A stretch of 64,000 bases of DNA. Origin: Ruminococcus sp. UBA1394 (lineage in GTDB: Bacteria > Bacillota > Clostridia > Oscillospirales > Ruminococcaceae). The notes beneath the pieces are model-generated. The model was not told the origin of the DNA, did not search any database, and worked only from the letters and a program-made list of their open reading frames with translations. The translations under genes were made by a program, and so were the position numbers. The stretch is from positions 9,566-73,565 of the forward strand of contig DBQM01000045.1 of assembly GCA_002305725.1 (NCBI GenBank). Direction: 5' to 3'. This document shows, in pieces, positions 1 to 7,467 of this stretch (within the stretch, counting starts at the first letter, position 1; each line of letters opens with the position of its first letter).

Positions 1-2
1 CT

Positions 3-539
3 TCGTATCAGTATAATGTTGAACTGAAAAAGTGTCTTGAGGACGGTGCAAAAGCAATAATTTTTGATCTGAGAAACAATGGAGGAGGACTTGTTTCAGC
101 TTGTTCTGAGTGTCTTGACCCGTTGCTGCCGGAGGGAGATATTGCAATTGCTGAATTTAAGGACGGAAGTTCGGAAGTGATATGCAAATCGGACTCTCTC
201 GAACTTGATCTTCCTATGGCAGTACTGGTAAACGAAAATTCTGCAAGTGCCGCTGAGCTTTTTGCAGCAGCGCTGAGGGATTTTGACAAGGCAGTATTAG
301 TTGGAAAAAACACCTTTGGCAAAGGCATTATGCAGAATACCTACAATCTTGACAACGGCGGCGGACTCAGACTTACAGTTGCAAAGTACAGGACTGTAAA
401 GTCAGAATGCTACCACGGAGTCGGTCTTGCACCGGACTATGAGGCGGATATTCCGGAAAAATATGCTCAGACTTCAATAGAGGATATTCCGGAGAATGAA
501 GATACACAGCTTCAGAAAGCAATTGAAGTTTTAAAATAA
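3..539 (+). CDS. S41 family (CtpA-like) C-terminal processing peptidase, 3' part
   Basis: This is the C-terminal part of a serine protease of the S41 (tail-specific, CtpA) family; the reading frame is open from the window edge, so the N-terminus and any signal peptide or PDZ domain lie outside. The visible part carries the family motif DLRNNGGG, then NENSASAAELFAAAL, which holds the catalytic serine (SAS), and GKNTFGKG, which holds the catalytic lysine of the Ser-Lys dyad. These proteases normally act outside the membrane and cut protein C-termini. The frame ends in a TAA followed closely by a strong terminator. An internal ATG at 123 is not the real start, because the essential DLRNNGGG motif lies upstream of it. 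Confidence 0.9.
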   Translation, partial: SYQYNVELKKCLEDGAKAIIFDLRNNGGGLVSACSECLDPLLPEGDIAIAEFKDGSSEVICKSDSLELDLPMAVLVNENSASAAELFAAALRDFDKAVLVGKNTFGKGIMQNTYNLDNGGGLRLTVAKYRTVKSECYHGVGLAPDYEADIPEKYAQTSIEDIPENEDTQLQKAIEVLK

Positions 540-540
540 A

Positions 541-570
541 AAAATCCGGCATTTATGCCGGATTTTATTT
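541..570. terminator. intrinsic terminator after the S41 protease gene
   Basis: A stem with arms AATCCGGCA and TGCCGGATT and a short loop is followed by a T-rich run. It directly follows the stop codon of the protease gene. Confidence 0.85.
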
Positions 571-591
571 TGTGGAAAAACCTTAAAATAA

Positions 592-664
592 CGGGCGATC
601 AGTGGTCGCCCCTACAAATAATCCCGTATTTTACGCTATCGTAGGGGCGAGCATTGCTCGCCCG
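592..664. repeat. Palindromic GTAGGGGCGA repeat, family A copy 1
   Basis: Two inverted units face each other: CGGGCGATCAGTGGTCGCCCCTAC-type at 592-614 and GTAGGGGCGAGCATTGCTCG-type at 641-664. Each unit is itself palindromic around GGTCGCC or GAGC..GCTC. The same pattern recurs at 26452-26520, 43826-43903 and 60434-60500, with a half-element at 12648-12690. It is intergenic in all cases. It resembles REP/BIME-type elements; no associated transposase is in the window. Confidence 0.85.
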
Positions 665-744
665 AATATTTGAAAATAAATTTTTTCTACAGTCTGAAGT
701 CCGGCATAACTGCCGGATTTCATATAGTCGTTAAAAGTCAGACA

Positions 745-2544
745 TTAGTCTGGCTTTTTTATATTAAACATCATTCCCGAAAGGGGTTCAATTTTTAGTG
801 TAATAACATTTTTTCCGTCGGTGTCCTTGCTTTTCAATGTCTGCTTACACTTTTTAACATCTCCGCCGTATTCATCCCAGCGGCTGTGAAGTATCAGCTC
901 AAAGCTGCATTTTTCATCAACCTCAAAGCTTATTTCCTGTTCAAGACCGGAAAAGTTGAACGCACAGGCAATCCTGTCGCTGCCAAACGAACGCTCATAC
1001 ACATAAACGCACTGTTCCTCTGCATTTACAACAAGCCATTTAAAAGTCTTCATGTCATATTCGCCGGAATGAAGTGCGGCTCTGGACTGGTAAATCTCTC
1101 CCAGCTTTCTCATATACCTGTGGAAAGAGTCATGGATAGGGTAGTGGAGGATATCCCAGTCCTGTTCACGGTTTTCGTCCCATTCTCTGAACTGTCCGAG
1201 CTCGTTGCCCATAAAATTCAGCTTTTTGCCGGGATGAGTGTACATATACATATAAAGCGCCCTGCACTGCAGAAACTTTTCCTCATAGTCACCGTACATC
1301 TTCTGGATTATCGTTGCCTTTCCGTGTACATTCTCATCATGGGAAAACGGCAGGAGAAACAGTTCATTATAAAAATACGCCATGGAAAACGTAAGCTTGT
1401 GGTAGTGGTTGTGGCGTTCCCACGGTGCAATGCGGAAATAGTCAAGGGTATCGTTCATCCAGCCTAAGTCCCATTTATAGTCAAAGCCAAGTCCGTCATA
1501 GGCAACGGGGGCGGTGATTTTCGGGAAAGAAGTGGAGTCCTCGGCAATCAGCATGGCTGTGGGATGACGTTTCTGAAGTCCCACGTTCATATTTTTTATG
1601 AAATCAACTGTGTGCTGGTTCACTCCTCTTGCAGGGTCGCCGCCCCAGTAAATAGCACGGCTTATAGCGTCCATTCTCAGACCGTCAAAATGGAAAACGT
1701 CAAGCCAGAAGTTTGCGGCGGACTGCAAAAGACTGCGTGTCTGTCCTCTTGAATGGTTGAAATTGCAGGTACCCCATTCGCTTACGCCAACGTCCGACGG
1801 CGGATACTCATACAGATATGTACCGTCATATTTTTCAAGGGCATAGCCGTCAATTGCAAAATGCACCGGGACAAAGTCCATGATTACGCCGATTCCTGCA
1901 TTGTGGCACTTGTTTACAAGGTCTTTGAGCTGTGAGGCGGTGCCGTAGCGTGAGGTGGGACTGAAAAATCCTGTGTTCTGATAACCCCAGGAGCAGTCGG
2001 CAGGGTGTTCGGACAGGGGGAGAAATTCAAGGTGGGTGATGTGGTTTTCCTTTGCATAGGGAATAAGCAGGTCCGCAAGCTCGCTGTAATTGTACCAGCC
2101 GTTAGGGTCATTCGCATTGTTTTTCCATGAGCCGAGGTGTACCTCGTAAATGTTCATTGGCTCATTATAGTTCTTGGTACGGCTTTTCATCCAGTTTTCA
2201 TCAGTAAAGCGGTACTCGTCCAGGTCAACTATATACGATGCAAATTCCGGGCGCAGTTCCATGCCGAAGCCGTAAGGGTCGCAGTGTTCACGGCGCAGAC
2301 CGTCCTTTGAATATATCACATATTTATACATATCACCGAATCGGGCGTTTGCATTGCGGTAAGTCCAGACCAGTCCGTCCCTTTGCATATCCTCTTCATT
2401 CCAGCCGTTAAAGCTGCCTATTACTGCAATTTTTTCAGCGTCCGGGGCAAATGTCCTGAAAACAAAATCGTTGTTTTCCTTATGTGCACCGAAAAAGTTA
2501 TAGCAGTCAAATACCTTTCCGCAGCAGAAATCGTTAATATTCAA
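745..2544 (-). CDS. glgB: 1,4-alpha-glucan branching enzyme, GH13
   Basis: The enzyme makes the alpha-1,6 branches of glycogen. An N-terminal CBM48-like region (FRTFAPDAEKIAVIGSFNGW) is followed by the GH13 barrel. Catalytic residues are visible: the nucleophile Asp in GLRMDAIS, the acid/base Glu in LIAEDS and the third Asp in FSHDENVHG. MGNELGQFREWDE is typical of GlgB. I chose the TTG at 2544 because GGAG lies 9 nt upstream and a consensus promoter sits just beyond; a longer TTG start at 2559 would have no ribosome site. Length (about 599 aa) is slightly shorter than most GlgB proteins. No other glycogen genes are adjacent. Confidence 0.93.
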   Translation of the reverse strand: MNINDFCCGKVFDCYNFFGAHKENNDFVFRTFAPDAEKIAVIGSFNGWNEEDMQRDGLVWTYRNANARFGDMYKYVIYSKDGLRREHCDPYGFGMELRPEFASYIVDLDEYRFTDENWMKSRTKNYNEPMNIYEVHLGSWKNNANDPNGWYNYSELADLLIPYAKENHITHLEFLPLSEHPADCSWGYQNTGFFSPTSRYGTASQLKDLVNKCHNAGIGVIMDFVPVHFAIDGYALEKYDGTYLYEYPPSDVGVSEWGTCNFNHSRGQTRSLLQSAANFWLDVFHFDGLRMDAISRAIYWGGDPARGVNQHTVDFIKNMNVGLQKRHPTAMLIAEDSTSFPKITAPVAYDGLGFDYKWDLGWMNDTLDYFRIAPWERHNHYHKLTFSMAYFYNELFLLPFSHDENVHGKATIIQKMYGDYEEKFLQCRALYMYMYTHPGKKLNFMGNELGQFREWDENREQDWDILHYPIHDSFHRYMRKLGEIYQSRAALHSGEYDMKTFKWLVVNAEEQCVYVYERSFGSDRIACAFNFSGLEQEISFEVDEKCSFELILHSRWDEYGGDVKKCKQTLKSKDTDGKNVITLKIEPLSGMMFNIKKPD

Positions 2545-2576
2545 ATCTATCAACTCCAAAAAAATGACTTTTGTTC

Positions 2577-2605
2577 ATTTTACTATATTTTTGAAGATTT
2601 GTCAA
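2577..2605 (-). promoter_or_regulatory. sigma-A type promoter of glgB
   Basis: On the minus strand, TTGACA (2605-2600) and TAAAAT (2582-2577) are separated by 17 nt. The predicted transcript would begin near 2570, about 25 nt before the chosen TTG start. Confidence 0.75.
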
Positions 2606-2823
2606 TAAAGGAATTTGGAAGGATTTTCACATGACTATCACAAAAACTTCATTTTTTTGATGTTATACTTAACAAAATACTACTGATTATTACAAGAGGA
2701 GAGAAAAGGTCACAAGTATTCGGGCGGTCGGTGACAGTCTGTTTTGTATTGTGTCCATAATCCGATTCCAGCATATTATGATAACAGGGGAAAACCCAAT
2801 TTTACTTATCGGAGAATCATAAC

Positions 2824-3057
2824 ATGGAAAAGATAAATTTTACAATGAACCGGCTCGAAGAGGGCAGATGGGGACGTGTTATCAGACTTGACACCAAAGG
2901 CGATATGCGCCGCAGGCTCCAGGATATCGGACTGGTTGAGGGGACTATGGTGAGGTGTCTGCGGAAAAGTCCCTCCGGCGACCCGGCGGCGTATCTCATA
3001 AGGGGCGCTGTTATTGCGCTGAGAAACGAGGCGTCCTCTGAGATTTTTGTAGAATAA
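2824..3057 (+). CDS. feoA: FeoA-domain protein
   Basis: A 77-aa single-domain protein of the FeoA family (SH3-like small beta barrel), with the typical pattern of RVIRLDTKGDMRRRLQDIGLVEGTMVRCLRKSP followed by PAAYLIRGAVIALRNE. FeoA proteins are cytoplasmic partners of the ferrous-iron permease FeoB or act as C-terminal regulatory domains of DtxR-type repressors. No feoB is next to it here, so its partner is unknown. It is monocistronic, ending in a strong terminator 10 nt later. About 260 nt of upstream DNA separates it from glgB and holds no clear gene. Confidence 0.85.
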   Translation: MEKINFTMNRLEEGRWGRVIRLDTKGDMRRRLQDIGLVEGTMVRCLRKSPSGDPAAYLIRGAVIALRNEASSEIFVE

Positions 3058-3066
3058 AACCAAAAG

Positions 3067-3103
3067 CTGCTGCACCTTATGAAACAGGTGCAGCAGTCTT
3101 TTT
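3067..3103 (+). terminator. intrinsic terminator after feoA
   Basis: Perfect 11-bp arms CTGCTGCACCT and AGGTGCAGCAG enclose an 8-nt loop and are followed by TCTTTTT. Confidence 0.9.
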
Positions 3104-3110
3104 GACAGAT

Positions 3111-3137
3111 TAAAGTCCGGCAGTAACTGACGGATTT
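3111..3137. terminator. small hairpin between feoA and cotJC
   Basis: Arms AAGTCCG-CAGT and ACTG-CGGATTT with flanking A and T runs form a weak hairpin just beyond the stop codon of cotJC. It could terminate the minus-strand cotJ operon. Confidence 0.5.
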
Positions 3138-3138
3138 T

Positions 3139-3768
3139 TCAGCTCATTCTTCTGCGGCAGTTTCTTCCGCAGTTTTTGTCAAATGCAGGATTGCAGGCGT
3201 AGAAATTGCGTGAATTAAGGTTATCCTGCGTTATGCGCAGACCTTCGCCGAACCTTTGAAAATGAACAATTTCCCTTTCCCTCAGAAACTTAATGACATC
3301 TCTTACATCCGGGTCATCAGCAAGGCGGAGAATATTATCATAGGTTGAACGTGCTTTCTGCTCTGCCGCCATGTCCTCAACCAGATCAGTTATCGGGTCA
3401 CCCTTTGACTGGAAATACGCCGCAGAAAACGGTACGCCGGAAGCACTTGCCGGATATATACCCGTTGTATGGTCAACGAAATAAGCGTCAAATCCGCTTG
3501 CCTTGATCTGTTCGGGAGTAAGATTTCTTGTCAGCTGATACAGGATTGCAGAAATCATTTCCATGTGACCTAATTCTTCTGTGCCTATATCCGTCAAAAG
3601 CCCCTTGATCTCACCGTAGGGAGCTGCATATCGCTGATTGAGATATCTCATAGACGCAGCCAGTTCACCGTCCGGGCCGCCAAGCTGTGATATAATGAAT
3701 TTTGCAAGCTTGGGATTAGGATTTTTTATATTTACGGGGTATTGCAGTTTTTTCTCATACATCCACAT
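3139..3768 (-). CDS. cotJC: Spore coat protein CotJC, manganese catalase family
   Basis: The 209-aa protein matches CotJC of the manganese-catalase-like ferritin superfamily. Metal-ligand patterns are visible: GELAASMRYLNQRY, GTEELGHMEM (Glu and ExxH), MAAEQKARSTYDN and REREIVHFQRFGE. CotJC is a spore coat component made in the mother cell; a peroxide-removing role is inferred from the family. The C-terminus is Cys/Arg rich. Its start overlaps the end of cotJB by one nucleotide, consistent with translational coupling in a cotJA-cotJB-cotJC operon. Confidence 0.93.
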   Translation of the reverse strand: MWMYEKKLQYPVNIKNPNPKLAKFIISQLGGPDGELAASMRYLNQRYAAPYGEIKGLLTDIGTEELGHMEMISAILYQLTRNLTPEQIKASGFDAYFVDHTTGIYPASASGVPFSAAYFQSKGDPITDLVEDMAAEQKARSTYDNILRLADDPDVRDVIKFLREREIVHFQRFGEGLRITQDNLNSRNFYACNPAFDKNCGRNCRRRMS

Positions 3769-4019
3769 CAGTCAGCACTCCTTTCCCATGGCCACGGTTC
3801 ATTTGTCCATGTCCATTTTTCACGGCTTTTTACCTGTCTTGATGTGAGCGGACCGTAAAGCCTGTTGTATTCCTCTACTGCCTCACGTTTTAATTCGTTG
3901 TACTTGTGATAATAATTCAGGGCGTGCTGACAGTTTGGGTGAGTGTCAAGATAAAGGACTATTTCGTCAATTGCAAAGCCATACATCTGAATAGTCCGGA
4001 AAAGCTTATCTCTGTCCAT
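3768..4019 (-). CDS. cotJB: Spore coat protein CotJB
   Basis: An 83-aa protein with the CotJB pattern: YGFAIDEIVLYLDTHPNCQHALNYYHKYN and an aromatic tail with WTNEPWPWE. The ATG at 4019 is preferred because GGAGGAGGG lies 5-6 nt upstream; a longer TTG start at 4040 has no ribosome site. It overlaps the 3' end of cotJA by 14 nt and the start of cotJC by 1 nt. CotJB is a spore coat protein that works with CotJC in the coat inner layers. Confidence 0.92.
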   Translation of the reverse strand: MDRDKLFRTIQMYGFAIDEIVLYLDTHPNCQHALNYYHKYNELKREAVEEYNRLYGPLTSRQVKSREKWTWTNEPWPWERSAD

Positions 4020-4260
4020 AACAACCCTCCTCCGGTTCAAATGGAAGATTCAGCTCCGGAAACAGCGTGCCGGCATGAAATGCCTCAGCTTCATCATACA
4101 CTTCCGACCACTGCTGCATGGGAACATAAGCCATGGCAAGAGGAGTTTCCTCCGGAAAACGGCTCATACTTCCGGAAACTGTACGGGGCGTCATACTGTT
4201 ATTAGCAGACCGCTGATAATCATTACTGAATCTCATATTTTCAAACATACTGAAATCCAA
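4006..4260 (-). CDS. cotJA: Spore coat associated protein CotJA
   Basis: A small protein of about 84 aa whose C-terminal half (TPLAMAYVPMQQW, then AFHAGTLFPELNLPF) is the CotJA family signature. The start is taken as the TTG at 4260, because AAAGGAGG lies about 8 nt upstream. The ATG four codons later is 20 nt from that site, and the longer upstream frame has no ribosome site. It is the first gene of cotJABC. An upstream sigma-E-like promoter is described separately. Confidence 0.85.
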   Translation of the reverse strand: MDFSMFENMRFSNDYQRSANNSMTPRTVSGSMSRFPEETPLAMAYVPMQQWSEVYDEAEAFHAGTLFPELNLPFEPEEGCYGQR

Positions 4261-4310
4261 TAAAAAAACCTCCTTTGACGCAGTAATGTCAATTATACAT
4301 TGCTGCTTTA

Positions 4311-4334
4311 TAATGGTATTATATAATACCATTA
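4311..4334. repeat. perfect 24-bp palindrome between cotJA and the aldo/keto reductase
   Basis: The half-site TAATGGTATTAT is followed immediately by its exact reverse complement. It overlaps the proposed cotJ -10 element, so it could be an operator. Confidence 0.8.
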
Positions 4335-4346
4335 ACAGTTTATGAC
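4318..4346 (-). promoter_or_regulatory. sigma-E-like (sporulation) promoter of cotJABC
   Basis: On the minus strand GTCATAAA (4346-4339) and TATATAAT (4325-4318) are 13 nt apart, close to the known sigma-E pattern (GTCATATT, then CATACAAT). The -10 lies inside a perfect 24-bp palindrome at 4311-4334. The assignment is by eye and by context with spore coat genes. Confidence 0.45.
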
Positions 4347-4366
4347 AAGACTCCTCTTTTTGCTAC

Positions 4367-4395
4367 TTGACAGGTCTGAAAAGCTGTGATAATAT
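4367..4395 (+). promoter_or_regulatory. sigma-A type promoter of the aldo/keto reductase
   Basis: TTGACA (4367-4372) and TAATAT (4390-4395) are separated by exactly 17 nt, 30 nt ahead of the start codon. Confidence 0.7.
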
Positions 4396-4424
4396 GAAGA
4401 TATCACAAAAAAGGAGAAATCATT

Positions 4425-5402
4425 ATGTATACAGCAAGCGATAACAGATATGACACAATGTATTACAATAAAACCGGAAAATGGGGACTCAGACTTCCTC
4501 CGGTTTCACTCGGACTGTGGCAGAATTTCAGCTACAGCGACAGCTTTGAAAATATGGAGAAAATGTGCCATACTGCATTTGACCTCGGAGTGGTATATTT
4601 TGACCTTGCCAATAATTACGGTGACCCTTACAACGGCTCCGCAGAAGAAAATTTCGGAAAGATTCTCCGTCGGGGACTTGGAGAATACCGTGACGAACTC
4701 TGCATTTCAACCAAAGCAGGATATGATATGTGGCAGGGGCCATACGGCTGCAAGCACGGCTCAAGAAAATATCTTCTTTCCTCTCTCGACCAGTCTCTTA
4801 AAAGAATGGGGCTGGACTATGTTGATATTTTCTATCACCATGTATATGACCCGGAAACTCCGGCAGAGGAAATAGCCTGCGCACTTGATCAGGCTGTCAG
4901 ACAGGGAAAGGCGCTTTACGTCGGAATATCCAACTACAATGCTGAACAGACTGCTGAGATAAAGAAAATTTTTGATGAACTGAAGACTCCGTTTATCATA
5001 AATCAGCCGTCATATTCAATGATGAACCGCTGGATCGAAACAGACGGTCTTAAAGAGTATTCTGCTGAAAACGGCATTGGTCTTGCAGTATTTTCACCGC
5101 TGGCACAGGGTCTGCTGACTGACAAATATTTAGGCGGCAGCGGTACGTCAAACCGTCCGTGGATGAAACACAAGCCGGACGATGTGACAATGAGCAAGCT
5201 TGTAAGGCTCAATGAGATTGCAGCTGCAAGAGGTCAGAAACTTTCCCAGCTTGCAGTTTCGTGGGTTTTGCGTGACGGAAAGATTACGACAGTCATAACC
5301 GGTGCAAGCCGTCCGGAGCAGATTGAGGAGAATGTTCAGGCTGCGTTCAGAACGGATTTTACACAGGAAGAGCTTGACGCTATTGACGCAATTGTGAAGT
5401 AA
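4425..5402 (+). CDS. Aldo/keto reductase (YghZ / AKR14-like)
   Basis: A 325-aa NADPH-dependent aldo/keto reductase. The catalytic tetrad of the superfamily is visible: Asp60 and Tyr65 (FDLANNYGDP), Lys in ISTKAGYDMWQGPYG near residue 97, and His in FYHHVYDPETP near 138. The sequence LGLWQNF at the N-terminus and WQGPYG are typical of the YghZ/L-glyceraldehyde-3-phosphate reductase branch, which detoxifies aldehydes such as methylglyoxal; the substrate here is inferred. AAGGAG lies 7 nt before the ATG. It is a single gene with its own promoter and terminator. Confidence 0.9.
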   Translation: MYTASDNRYDTMYYNKTGKWGLRLPPVSLGLWQNFSYSDSFENMEKMCHTAFDLGVVYFDLANNYGDPYNGSAEENFGKILRRGLGEYRDELCISTKAGYDMWQGPYGCKHGSRKYLLSSLDQSLKRMGLDYVDIFYHHVYDPETPAEEIACALDQAVRQGKALYVGISNYNAEQTAEIKKIFDELKTPFIINQPSYSMMNRWIETDGLKEYSAENGIGLAVFSPLAQGLLTDKYLGGSGTSNRPWMKHKPDDVTMSKLVRLNEIAAARGQKLSQLAVSWVLRDGKITTVITGASRPEQIEENVQAAFRTDFTQEELDAIDAIVK

Positions 5403-5423
5403 ACAGCTAAAAATATTATATTG

Positions 5424-5452
5424 GGGCGGTTACTGACCGCCCTTTTTATTTT
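5424..5452 (+). terminator. intrinsic terminator after the aldo/keto reductase
   Basis: Arms GGGCGGT and ACCGCCC enclose a 5-nt loop and are followed by TTTTTATTTTT. Confidence 0.9.
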
Positions 5453-5463
5453 TGCCGTAATGT

Positions 5464-5498
5464 GCCGCTGTCAGTTTTATCTGGCAGCGGCTTTTTAT
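5464..5498 (+). terminator. second terminator-like hairpin
   Basis: Arms GCCGCTGTCAG and CTGGCAGCGGC enclose a 6-nt loop with TTTTTATT behind. It lies between the reductase and the phage-like cassette. Confidence 0.75.
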
Positions 5499-5583
5499 TA
5501 CAAATCAGTTACACTTTCCTCTTATTTGCATATTATAATACAAAAAACCATTGGTTTTAAGCTATTGGTGAGGAGGTAAAAAA

Positions 5584-5814
5584 ATGAACAGCGAAATTAT
5601 TGTTGCTTTAATTTCACTTCTTGGAACGTTCGGCGGAACTTTAAGCGGTATTTTCGTTTCGTCAAAAATGACTAATTATCGCCTGCAGCAGCTTGAAAAC
5701 AAAGTCGCTGAACACAACAACTTCGCAAGGCGTATGCCTGTCATCGAAGAAAAAATTGAAGTCGCCAACCACAGAATAAGCGACCTTGAAAGGAGGACGG
5801 AGAATGGTAAATAA
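5584..5814 (+). CDS. Phage holin-associated small membrane protein (XhlA-like layout)
   Basis: A 76-aa protein with one N-terminal hydrophobic helix (IIVALISLLGTFGGTLSGIFV) and a charged, predicted coiled-coil tail with heptad character (YRLQQLENKVAEHNN, then EEKIEVANHRISDLERR). This architecture is seen in small proteins beside holins and amidases in phage lysis modules. A very strong AGGAGG lies 7 nt before the ATG. It overlaps the next gene. The exact family name was not confirmed. Confidence 0.75.
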   Translation: MNSEIIVALISLLGTFGGTLSGIFVSSKMTNYRLQQLENKVAEHNNFARRMPVIEEKIEVANHRISDLERRTENGK

Positions 5815-5986
5815 GCTGTTGAAGCTTGTAAACGTCAAGAGCATTGTAACAATTGTGCTGACTGCGGTTTTTGCAGTGCTTTCGCTGAAAGGGGCAATTT
5901 CGGGAGAACAGTTTCTGATGATATTCACAACTGTTATTGCCTTTTACTTCGGTACACAGCACGAAAAAAAGGAGGACGAAAAATGA
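5804..5986 (+). CDS. Phage holin-like small membrane protein
   Basis: A 60-aa protein with two hydrophobic segments (SIVTIVLTAVFAVLSLKGAI and FLMIFTTVIAFYFGTQ) separated by a short turn and ending in a charged tail. This is the layout of small class II holins or their relatives, which make the membrane pores that release an endolysin. The ATG at 5804 is chosen because GGAGGACGGAG lies just ahead. It overlaps the previous gene by 11 nt and the amidase by 4 nt (ATGA), so the three are translationally coupled. Confidence 0.7.
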   Translation: MVNKLLKLVNVKSIVTIVLTAVFAVLSLKGAISGEQFLMIFTTVIAFYFGTQHEKKEDEK

Positions 5987-6729
5987 TAATAACGAACAAA
6001 TTTATCACAAACAACCGCCCTTATGAAAAAAGGGAGAAAACAACTGCCATTGCCGTTCACTATATCGGCAATCCCGGTACTTCAGCCGAAGCGAACAGGA
6101 ATTACTTTCAGAACAACAGCTGCGAAGTTTCTGCAAATTACATAATCGGTCTGAACGGTGAAATAATCTGCTGTATTCCTGATGAAGAAGTTGCATGGTG
6201 TACCTGCCAGGCTAATTCATGGAGCGTTTCGGTTGAGTGCTGTCATCCGGACAGCAGCGGAAAATTCAATGACAAAACATATCAGAGTCTTGTTGAACTC
6301 TGTGCATACCTTTGCAGAAAGTATGGTCTTGACGAAAGTGATCTTATAAGACATTTTGATGTTACCGGAAAGGTATGCCCGAAATCGTTTGTGCCGGAAA
6401 GCAAGGGCGGAACGGATGACAACAGCAATTCAGCATGGAAGAAATTCAAGGCTGACGTAAAGGACAGGCTTGAACCGGAGATACTGGACAAGTCCGGTTA
6501 CAAAAAAGGTGACGCTACTATCGGTGTACTTTCGCTGAAAGGGCTGCTGCTGCTTGCGAAAAACGCCGGCTTGCATAAGTGCGGTCTGGACAAAAACAGG
6601 TATTTCGGCGACGGTACGCTTAACGCTGTAAACAGCCTGTTAGGCGTCTGGGGATACAGGAAAAACGGGGTAGCAGGGGAGAAGTTTATCAGACGTCTGC
6701 ACAGTGAAATTGAAAAGAAGGTGAAGTGA
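5983..6729 (+). CDS. N-acetylmuramoyl-L-alanine amidase, Amidase_2 (T7 lysozyme-like), phage-type
   Basis: A 248-aa endolysin that cleaves the amide bond between MurNAc and the peptide stem. The Amidase_2 domain spans about residues 15-140; zinc ligands His26 (AVHYIG), His124 (IRHFDVTGKVCP) and Cys132 match the T7 lysozyme pattern. After a linker, residues about 170-248 form a helical, peptidoglycan-binding-like region ending in a Lys-rich tail. No signal peptide is visible, which fits export through the holin encoded just upstream. The ATG overlaps the preceding stop codon. Confidence 0.9.
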   Translation: MIITNKFITNNRPYEKREKTTAIAVHYIGNPGTSAEANRNYFQNNSCEVSANYIIGLNGEIICCIPDEEVAWCTCQANSWSVSVECCHPDSSGKFNDKTYQSLVELCAYLCRKYGLDESDLIRHFDVTGKVCPKSFVPESKGGTDDNSNSAWKKFKADVKDRLEPEILDKSGYKKGDATIGVLSLKGLLLLAKNAGLHKCGLDKNRYFGDGTLNAVNSLLGVWGYRKNGVAGEKFIRRLHSEIEKKVK

Positions 6730-7130
6730 AAATGCTGTATATTGACAAAAATTCGGGGATTCATGTCAGCCGGGGAGATTCGGCAGCGCTGTCAACACAG
6801 CCGGAGAAGGTGATGGAGGACGGCACCTCTGAACCGATAATTCTTGATGAAAACTCATGTGTTATCTTTACTGTAAAATCAAAATACAGCGGAAACACGC
6901 TGATAAAGCGTATACTTACAGCTGCTGATTACGTTGACGGTGTTCTGTCATTCTGCATTATGCCGGAAGAAACAGATTTTACACCGAACGGTTATGAGTA
7001 CAGCTTTATGTATATTCCGGATATGACAAGTGCTGACAAGGCTTATACTTATGCACAGGGCGAGTTTGAGATAATGCATTCGGTAAGCAGGGTAAGCGAC
7101 CTGGAGGGTGATGATTATGGAAACAATTAG
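6726..7130 (+). CDS. Phage baseplate/tail protein-like (BppU N-terminal-like) protein
   Basis: A 134-aa protein built of short beta-strand segments (IHVSRGDSAALS, SCVIFTVKSKYSG, YEYSFMYIPDM, YAQGEFEIMHSV). This resembles the N-terminal domain of phage baseplate upper proteins and other phage structural proteins that precede tail fibres. It overlaps the amidase by 4 nt. The resemblance is by pattern only, so the product name is tentative. Confidence 0.55.
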   Translation: MKMLYIDKNSGIHVSRGDSAALSTQPEKVMEDGTSEPIILDENSCVIFTVKSKYSGNTLIKRILTAADYVDGVLSFCIMPEETDFTPNGYEYSFMYIPDMTSADKAYTYAQGEFEIMHSVSRVSDLEGDDYGNN

Positions 7131-7467
7131 CGGAACGGTTACTGCCGGAATTACAGACAGCGGTTCTGTTTCGGCAGGAGGGACGATTTCGGGAAATGTA
7201 AGAGTGGCAGGTTCAGGTCCGGCAGAACTCTTTTTTTCAGACCGCTCTGCATTTCCCAATACCGGAAGAGAGGACAGGCTTTATATTGCATCAGATGAAA
7301 ATATGGTTTACAGGTTTGATGCAACACAGAATGCTTACGTTGAACTGTCCTGTGCCGGCGGAGATATGTCTGAATATTACACAAAGTCTGAGGTGGATAC
7401 TCTGCTTGAAGATTGTGTGAAGTCAAGCGAAAAACTGGTACTAAACTGTACATTGGAGGAAACATAA
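7117..7467 (+). CDS. Phage tail-associated protein with YYTKSEVD motif
   Basis: The N-terminal half (SGTVTAGITDSGSVSAGGTISG) is a Gly/Ser-rich repetitive beta region. The C-terminal part carries DMSEYYTKSEVDTLLE, a motif common in phage tail fibre and baseplate proteins. I chose the ATG at 7117 because GGAGG lies 7 nt upstream; an ATG three codons earlier (7108) is too close to it. Its stop codon shares a nucleotide with the next start (TAATG). Confidence 0.6.
   Translation: METISGTVTAGITDSGSVSAGGTISGNVRVAGSGPAELFFSDRSAFPNTGREDRLYIASDENMVYRFDATQNAYVELSCAGGDMSEYYTKSEVDTLLEDCVKSSEKLVLNCTLEET

Noticed and set aside
886..1467. 193-aa open frame opposite glgB
   Set aside because: It is antisense to a well-supported GH13 gene, has no ribosome site and no recognisable motif; it is a shadow of the codon pattern.
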